Below are positions 37,006-38,289 of a stretch of DNA of 38,289 bases, piece by piece. The notes under the pieces are model-generated. The model had not been told where the DNA came from. It ran no database searches and saw nothing but the letters and a program-made list of their open reading frames with translations. Numbering within the stretch: the first letter of the stretch is position 1; each line of letters opens with the position of its first letter. A program made the translations under genes and the position numbers. Source of the DNA: Hyphomonadaceae bacterium (lineage in GTDB: Bacteria; Pseudomonadota; Alphaproteobacteria; Caulobacterales; Aquidulcibacteraceae); contig JALHOC010000019.1 of the NCBI GenBank assembly GCA_022843225.1, positions 1 through 38,289 of the forward strand, read 5' to 3'.

Positions 37006-38088
37006 ATGTCTGATTCAAAAGATGGGCCAATGAGCGTCTCGCGTCGCCCAGCGCGATCTGGCTCAGTCTCGTACGCGACACCGGTGGTGCTGCACGAAAG
37101 CAGCAAGCGTCAGGTCGTTATGGTGCCATTCTTTATACCTCATTCCGACAAGCACGAACTTGCGATCAAAATTCAAAGTTATCGGAAAGGCGAAGCGCCG
37201 ACGCCCTGGGTTCTCATTGAAGATAAATCCGTCTCGCTGAGGGAAGAAGCCGCAAGGGCGTTACTCAAGGCTTTGCGCACGCATTTACAGGTCGCCCAAT
37301 CGGACGAAGACGGCGACTACATTCTGATCAAGGTCGCCGATGGCGTTGCTGAAATCGGGCGGCACGAGCCCGCCGCGGTAGCCCAAGCGATGATGCGCGT
37401 GCTTGCGCAGGAAGAGATTGCGAATCATCTCGTCAACGCCGAGCTGAGCTCGCAATTCCTTGATGCGTTACGTGGTTCGATCCGACTTGCGGAGATGAAA
37501 AACGCGGTGGCCGAGCTCCGAACAATGCTCGATTTGCAGGACAACGACGAACAAAGATACCAAGAATGGTGCGAGGCGCATTTCTGGGTGTTCGGGAATG
37601 CTTATGTTCTTCGCGACGACTTTCGCCGTTTCTCCGAGGCCGACCAAGCCGACATGCTCATGGCCTGCACGGCCTCAGGGTTTCGCGACATCCTTGAATT
37701 AAAGCGACCGGACATGGATGTCCTGCGGTTCGACGGTGGACACCACAGCTATTTCTTCGCTTCCGACGTGAGCAAGGCGATCGGACAAGTCCACCGCTAC
37801 ATGGACGTGCTTGCCGAGGTTGCGGTTCGAGGTCTCCGAGACAGGCCCGAAGTCGTCGCCTACCATCCCAGAGCAATAATTGTAATTGGGCGTTCTCACC
37901 AGTGGACGGGCGATCAGCACCGCGCGCTTCACGGACTAAACAGGCGCCTGAACGACATAACGATCATGACTTATGACAATCTGCTTCTTCAAGCGGAGCG
38001 CCTTCTGGACATCGTGACGCCTCAACCAGAAACGGACGACGATCCGTTTTCAAGTCCATTCGACTCAGACGACGAAATGCCTTTCTAA
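37006..38088 (+). CDS. Shedu-like (DUF4263) PD-(D/E)XK nuclease
   Basis: A 360-residue protein. Residues 1-180 form a mixed domain not recognised (contains PFFIPHSDKHELAIKIQSYRKG). The C-terminal part shows the DUF4263/Shedu nuclease pattern: helix YQEWCEAHFWVFG (185-197), D216 in the second strand, E231-L-K233-R-P on the third (PD-(D/E)XK core), and Q261-VHRYM. The tail is acidic (PETDDDPFSSPFDSDDE). Shedu SduA proteins are single-gene anti-phage defence nucleases. It follows uvrB by 39 bp on the same strand but has lower-GC codon use than uvrB, suggesting separate origin. ATG 37006 or 37030 could be the start; neither has a strong ribosome site. A hairpin with a T-run follows. Confidence 0.72.
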   Translation: MSDSKDGPMSVSRRPARSGSVSYATPVVLHESSKRQVVMVPFFIPHSDKHELAIKIQSYRKGEAPTPWVLIEDKSVSLREEAARALLKALRTHLQVAQSDEDGDYILIKVADGVAEIGRHEPAAVAQAMMRVLAQEEIANHLVNAELSSQFLDALRGSIRLAEMKNAVAELRTMLDLQDNDEQRYQEWCEAHFWVFGNAYVLRDDFRRFSEADQADMLMACTASGFRDILELKRPDMDVLRFDGGHHSYFFASDVSKAIGQVHRYMDVLAEVAVRGLRDRPEVVAYHPRAIIVIGRSHQWTGDQHRALHGLNRRLNDITIMTYDNLLLQAERLLDIVTPQPETDDDPFSSPFDSDDEMPF

Positions 38089-38099
38089 GCTAACCTGTG

Positions 38100-38121
38100 A
38101 AAGAGTGACACACACTCTTTT
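38100..38121 (+). terminator. Terminator-like hairpin after the Shedu-like gene
   Basis: AAAGAGTG (38100-38107) and CACTCTTT (38113-38120) form a perfect 8-bp stem around ACACA, followed by T and CGCCC. The short T-run is formed by the stem itself, so it could work in both directions, but it is weak. Confidence 0.6.
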
Positions 38122-38172
38122 CGCCCTCACTCTGCCCCTCCCGCAAACGACACAAGCCGCTACAATCCCCCC

Positions 38173-38289
38173 ATGAACAAGCTCTCCGGCGGCGGCGTAT
38201 TCCTCCTCTGCCTCTTCCTCGGCATCATCTTCGACCAGGTCGCGCTTGGGATTATCGCCGGCCTCTTGCTGGGCGCGGGCGTCGGCAAA
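38173..38289 (+). CDS. Small hydrophobic protein, cut by window edge
   Basis: The first 39 codons of a gene starting at ATG 38173 (MNKLSGGGVFLLCLFLGIIF), with two hydrophobic stretches separated by one Asp, and a Gly/Ala-rich second helix (GIIAGLLLGAGVGK). No ribosome site is evident. It is probably a small membrane protein, but cannot be named from the part visible. Confidence 0.45.
   Translation, partial: MNKLSGGGVFLLCLFLGIIFDQVALGIIAGLLLGAGVGK

Overview
This is a GC-rich (roughly 60-65% by eye) chromosomal window from an alphaproteobacterium. The best guess is the Caulobacterales/Hyphomonadaceae, an inference from the rpsL-rpsG-fusA ribosomal block, the number of long TonB-dependent receptors, the TPR-sulfotransferase next to one of them, and GIN-domain and small outer-membrane proteins. 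No plasmid or phage backbone, CRISPR array, tRNA or rRNA gene was seen. Four TonB-dependent receptor genes lie in 38 kb, but no tonB, exbB or exbD.

Layout. 1-5846: an uptake module (DUF2946 protein, TonB receptor, PepSY membrane protein, then two small membrane proteins) bracketed by a near-identical direct repeat of at least 119 bp. 5846-10409: an MFS permease, a serine hydrolase lipoprotein paired with a membrane-tethered XRE regulator whose upstream region carries five phased GGAAT repeats, and a divergent FMN reductase/MarR pair with a clear operator. 10406-13805: minus-strand housekeeping genes (CCA-adding enzyme, DUF1801, Nudix, DEDDh exonuclease, VOC protein). 13883-18203: a GIN-domain protein, an outer-membrane protein with a strong terminator, and a TonB-receptor-like protein with a Pro/Ala-rich insert. 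18205-20647: a LysR regulator divergent from a DUF4267-alcohol dehydrogenase pair, with a 25-bp palindrome over the LysR start.

20687-25605: a tandem SUMF1-fold protein lacking the FGE catalytic cysteines, then the str operon (rpsL, rpsG, fusA) with a recognisable promoter and terminator. 25606-30346: a TPR-sulfotransferase downstream of a 1015-residue TonB receptor. 30745-34579: a second bracketed receptor. An intact aldo/keto reductase gene, a TonB receptor gene and a 433-bp duplicate of the reductase 3' end lie in the same orientation. 34600-38289: uvrB, a Shedu-like (DUF4263) PD-(D/E)XK nuclease that is a candidate anti-phage gene, and the start of a small membrane protein.

The most striking points are the two receptor modules flanked by direct repeats (suggesting acquisition by single-crossover recombination or tandem duplication), the Shedu-like nuclease, the tethered regulator with its phased repeats, and the cysteine-less double SUMF1 protein. 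Function calls rest on motif recognition alone; no database search was made.
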